Shown here piece after piece: positions 32,943 through 36,454 of a DNA stretch of 36,454 nt. Position numbers and translations under genes: made by a program. Origin of the DNA: Acephala macrosclerotiorum (lineage: Eukaryota > Ascomycota > Leotiomycetes > Helotiales > Mollisiaceae). Position 1 is the first letter of the stretch. Every line of letters starts with the position of its first letter. The stretch spans positions 1-36,454 of the forward strand of contig MU119628.1 of assembly GCA_014904845.1 (NCBI GenBank), in the 5' to 3' direction. The notes under the pieces were generated by a model. The model did not search any database and was not told the origin of the DNA. It saw only the letters and a program-made list of their open reading frames with translations.

Positions 32943-33845
32943 TAAAACGCGTTTATAATATCAATTATTACTAGAATTAAAACAATAAAAAATATAATAA
33001 ATATAATTCGAAAATATTATATTATTCGTTAAATTAATAATATTTTATAAATAAAAAATATATTAATTACAATTATTAAATCAATTAAAAAACTTTAATA
33101 ATATTACAATAAAATTATTTTATTGAAATTTTAAATAATTCGAAAAATAATTAAAAAATTATTTATTAAAAAAAAACTTATTAAAAAAATTTAAACTTAA
33201 AATTAAATTTCTTTAAAAAAAATTTAAAAATAAAAAAAAATGTATTTAATTTATTTCGCTCGATAAAAAAAACTTTATATACTTTAAAAAAAATTTATAT
33301 TTATTTCAAATTATAATAAAAATCTTTTTTTATATTCTTAATTTCAATAAATATATTTATATAATAATTTATATAAATATAAAAAGTTTTTAAAATTTAT
33401 TTAATTGAAAAAAAAATTAAAAATAAATAATTGTTTATAGATTTTTATATAAAAAAAATTATTATTATTTTAAATAATTCGTTTACAATTTTTCGTAAAA
33501 AAAAAATTAATAAATTAATCGCAAAAAAAATTTTTAAACTAATTTTTAATAATTCGAAAAAAATTAATAATTAATAAATTTTCAATTTAAAATTAATAAA
33601 CGAAATCAAAAATACAAAAACGATAATTTTATACGAAAAATCTCGTTTTATAATTTAAATATTTAATAATAAAAACAAAAAAATAATATTAATTCAATTT
33701 TCGATTATTTAATATATTAATTAACGAATTATTATCGTTTTAATTTTATTTTTTAAATTTAAAAAAATCAATTTTTATTTAAAAAATATTATTTAAATAT
33801 ACATATAATTAATAATTTTATTAATACGTATTATTTTCGTTAAAT

Positions 33846-34100
33846 CTTCGAAAAAAATAATAAATAAATTTTTATCGAACGTCGTTTTCAAAGTAATTAA
33901 ATTTTTTTACAAAATTTTAAAAACGAAAATATATTAATATAAAATATATAACGTTGACTATAAAAATAAACTTTTAATAAAATTTTCAATTTTCAATTTT
34001 TATTTATTTATTACAAAAAATAATCGTATTTTATTCGAAATAATCGATATATAAATCGATAATATATTTATTTTAAAAAATTTAATTTTTATAAAATTAA
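33846..34100 (+). pseudogene. Copia reverse transcriptase, RIP-mutated and internally shortened
   Basis: At 33846-33896 the frame reads S-S-K-K-I-I-N then F-L-S-N-V-V-F-K-V, fitting the N-terminal K-E-I-x-G-x-L-x-x-G-V-F-K-V block. At 34052-34066 it reads stop-I-D-N-I, the remains of the Q-T/I-D-D-T catalytic loop, with one aspartate codon intact. The two are only about 160 bases apart, against about 500 in copy 1, so a deletion of roughly 340 bases has removed the R-D-I-T-Q-A-Y segment. Confidence 0.65.
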
Positions 34101-34477
34101 AAAATTTTAAATTATAAAAAATCAAATTATTAATTAAATTTACAAAGTTTTTTACGTTGAATATTTTTCTACTATTTAACGAATACAAATTAATAATAAA
34201 TAAAATTAAAAATAAAATTGTATTTTCGTAAAAAAAACAAAATAAACGTTTAAATTTAATTGATTCGAAATTAAATTTTTATAAATAAACGTATTTCGAG
34301 TAATATATTCGAAAAATATATATTAATTTTATTTATTAATCGAAAATTGCATACAATATATCGATAATAATTCAATATTAAAATTTCGAAAAAAAAACAA
34401 ATTATAACGTTAAATAAACGATTATAATAATAAATAAACAATTTTAATTTTTTTATTTAAATTTATATTTAATAAAA

Positions 34478-34995
34478 TTTTTCGTTTTTATAAACAATTT
34501 CTTTATTATAAATAAAATTTTTAATTCGTAGATCGAATATATTATCGTTTTTAATAATAAAATTTATAATAACGAATAATTCGAATTACGAGATAATTTG
34601 ATTTATTAAAATTTAATAAAATACAAAAAAATTATTTGTATCGTTTTAATTTTTAAATTATACGTAATAATAATAAAAATCGATATAAAAATCTCGATTT
34701 TTATTATTTTTAATTTTATTATAAAACGATTAAAATTAAATTTAATTTTTATAATTATTTGTATTAAATTTTTTTTTTTTTACGAGTATATAATTAAATT
34801 TAATATTATTAAAAAAAAGCGTTTTATGATCGATATTATAATTATTAAACAATCGTATAAATATAAAAAAATTTTAAAAATTCAATAAATTATTAAAAAT
34901 AATAATCTAATTAATATTATAATTAAATTCAATATTAATAAATTATTTAAATTATTTATTAATATTAATCGTTTTAATATTAAAATATAAAAATA
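34478..34995 (+). pseudogene. Copia RNase H and Pol C-terminus, RIP-mutated
   Basis: At 34481-34520 the frame reads F-V-F-I-N-N-F-F-I-I-N-K, matching F-V-F-T-D-G-S-F-A-N-N-K with the catalytic aspartate read as Asn. The frame continues N-S-stop-I-E-Y-I-I-V-F for S-S-Q-I-G-Y-V-I-V-L. At 34820-34995 it reads R-F-M-I-D-I, then K-Q-S-Y, with T-K/N-x-N-K and N-I-N-R remnants. The corresponding blocks of copy 1 are at 5907-5955 and 6244-6420. Confidence 0.8.
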
Positions 34996-35378
34996 AATAT
35001 ATCGTTTTAAAATTTAAAAATCAATTAATAAAAACGAGAATAATAAAAAAAATAATTATTAAAAAAAATAACGTTAAAAAAAAACGTGTAATTATTATTT
35101 TAATATTTTTAGTATTTTTCGATTTTTTAATATTCTCGAAAATAAAATTTTCGATTAACTCGAAATTATAAATATTAAATTTGAAAAGTTTTTTTCAAAT
35201 TTAATTTAATCGATTAAATATTATAATATATAACGACGATTAATTTACAATCAAATTTTTTTTTAATATTCGATAATAAAATAGTGCGTTAATAATCGTA
35301 ATAATACTTTCTTTTGATTTTAATTTACGAATTAAAAAAAATATTTTTTCTCAAAAAAAAAATTATTAATATCGATTC

Positions 35379-35598
35379 AATTAAATAATTACTTAAAAAA
35401 TCGATTAAATAATTCGAATTATAATTTTTATTATTTTTAATAATAATTGTTTTAATATTTATTTTTTAATTTTACGTTTATTTTATTTAATTATATAAAT
35501 AAATAAATATTTTTTTTAAAAAAAAATAAACAAAATTAAATTATTAATATTAAATTAAAATTTTAATATTTTGTAATTTGTTTTTAAACGTATTAACA
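35379..35598 (+). repeat. 3' LTR of copia copy 2
   Basis: This is the direct-repeat partner of 29441-29645. It ends CGTATTAACA, keeping a canonical CA end that is TA in the 5' copy, which places the element boundary at 35598. The six bases after it, AATAAT, also occur at 29450-29455, but this is not strong evidence of target duplication in such DNA. Confidence 0.75.
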
Positions 35599-36259
35599 AA
35601 TAATTAATATAAAAATAATAAATAAAAAATTAATATTCGAAATAAATTATTATAATTTTATTATTTAATAATAAATACGAATTTAAAATAAATATTTTTT
35701 TTTTTATAATTATATAATTTAATTTTTTTATATAATATTTTAAAAATTTTTAAATTTTATATATTTAATAATTTACGTCGAAAAATTAATAATAAATCAA
35801 TTGTTTTATATTTCGAATTATTTATAAATTAAAAAAAAAATTTATAAATAATAAATCGACGATTATATTATTAATATTAATTTATCGAAATTTAAATCGA
35901 TAAAAAAATTATTTTTTTTAAAATAAAAAATAAAAATTTTTTTATATAAAATTTAATATTTAAAATAAATTTTTTAAAAAAAAATTTTTTTTATATTATT
36001 CAATATCGAGTATTATTTTAAATTTAAAAAAAAAACTTATTTTTTAAATTTATTTTTAATTAAAATTATTTTTCGAAATTTAAAATTAAATATATTACTA
36101 ATTTCGATTATTATTATAATAATTATATTTTTGATATTATTAACGATTTTCGATTAAAAATATTATAAAAAAATAATAAAATACAAAATAAAAAAATTTA
36201 ATCGTAAAATAATTCGTTTTAATTAATAAATTAAATTTATTCGAAATAATTTATAATTT
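35599..36259. repeat. AT-rich block after copia copy 2
   Basis: About 660 bases of RIP-type DNA without a gene. From about 35690 it shows weak, gapped similarity to 15650 onward, leading into the clearer match at 36260-36430, so it is probably the same dispersed repeat. Confidence 0.4.
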
Positions 36260-36430
36260 GTAAATTAATTAATCAATTAAAATAAAAAAATTTTTTTTTT
36301 TTTTTAATTTATAATAAATAAAAAATTTTTATTTATTAAAAAATACGTAATTAATATTATTCTCGAAATTAATTATTTACAAAGATTTTTAAAAAGAAAA
36401 TATATAATCTTATTATAATATTTACTCGAT
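36260..36430 (+). repeat. Repeat shared with 15990-16165
   Basis: The aligned core is 36318-36425, containing AAAAAATACGTAATTAAT with ATTATT after it. It keeps a few more C and G (TTCTCG, AAGATT, AATCTT) than the copy at 16041-16150, so it is slightly less mutated. The element may continue past the window end. Confidence 0.6.
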
Positions 36431-36454
36431 TTAAAAAAAAAAAATTAATAAAAA

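Larger units (their letters stand above)
29441..35598 (+). mobile_element. RIP-degraded Ty1/copia-type LTR retrotransposon, copy 2
   Basis: Related direct repeats at about 29441-29645 and 35379-35598 flank about 5.7 kb. Plus-strand frames show integrase (32750-32942), reverse transcriptase (33846-34100), RNase H (34478-34560) and a Pol C-terminus (34820-34995) of the same lineage as copy 1. The LTR sequences differ from those of copy 1, so this is a related but distinct family or subfamily. All motifs carry RIP-type substitutions and stops, so the element is dead. The 5' part (about 29650-32700) keeps more non-CpG C and G than the rest and includes a short stretch with motifs I could not assign. 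Confidence 0.8.

Overview
The window looks like nuclear DNA of a filamentous ascomycete (Pezizomycotina) with a two-speed genome. Most of it (about 1-9659, 12221-16169, 19330-19880 and 21690-36454) is extremely AT-rich, free of intact genes, and built from repeats altered by transition mutations typical of repeat-induced point mutation (RIP). Three islands of ordinary base composition sit between these blocks with sharp edges. Spliceosomal introns with GT donors and CTAAC-type branch sites, a cytochrome P450 and a multi-pass membrane protein of a fungal type support this. The species cannot be named from the sequence.

AT-rich blocks. Two Ty1/copia-type LTR retrotransposons can still be recognised on the + strand, at 311-6834 and about 29441-35598. 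Integrase, reverse transcriptase and RNase H motifs are readable once G-to-A and C-to-T changes are allowed for. A third, internally deleted copy lies near 22137-22620. A separate repeat family (here 'family C') occurs four times: 1-310 (-), 12635-13020 (+), 14280-14475 (-) and 23128-23585 (+). Another repeat pair joins about 15990-16165 with 36260-36430. Surviving C and G are mostly in CpG. The block at 23590-29440 is unclassified.

Island 1 (9660-12220) has no convincing gene. It carries a 20-bp perfect palindrome at its edge and a roughly 215-bp tandem duplication with GC-rich hairpins, whose second copy differs from the first mainly by G-to-A changes.

Island 2 (16170-19330) holds one spliced minus-strand gene for a large multi-pass membrane protein of unknown function (four proposed exons, 16782-18819). 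Behind its start is a 122-bp tandem duplication whose copies differ almost only by transitions.

Island 3 (19880-21690) holds a minus-strand cytochrome P450 gene. Its main exon is intact, but the upstream exon that should encode the membrane anchor is absent, and AT-rich sequence begins about 100 bases upstream of the splice acceptor.

No tRNA, rRNA, CRISPR array or bacterial-style operon was seen. The two protein genes have no evident shared pathway. The main story is gene islands surrounded, and in one case truncated, by RIP-mutated transposons.
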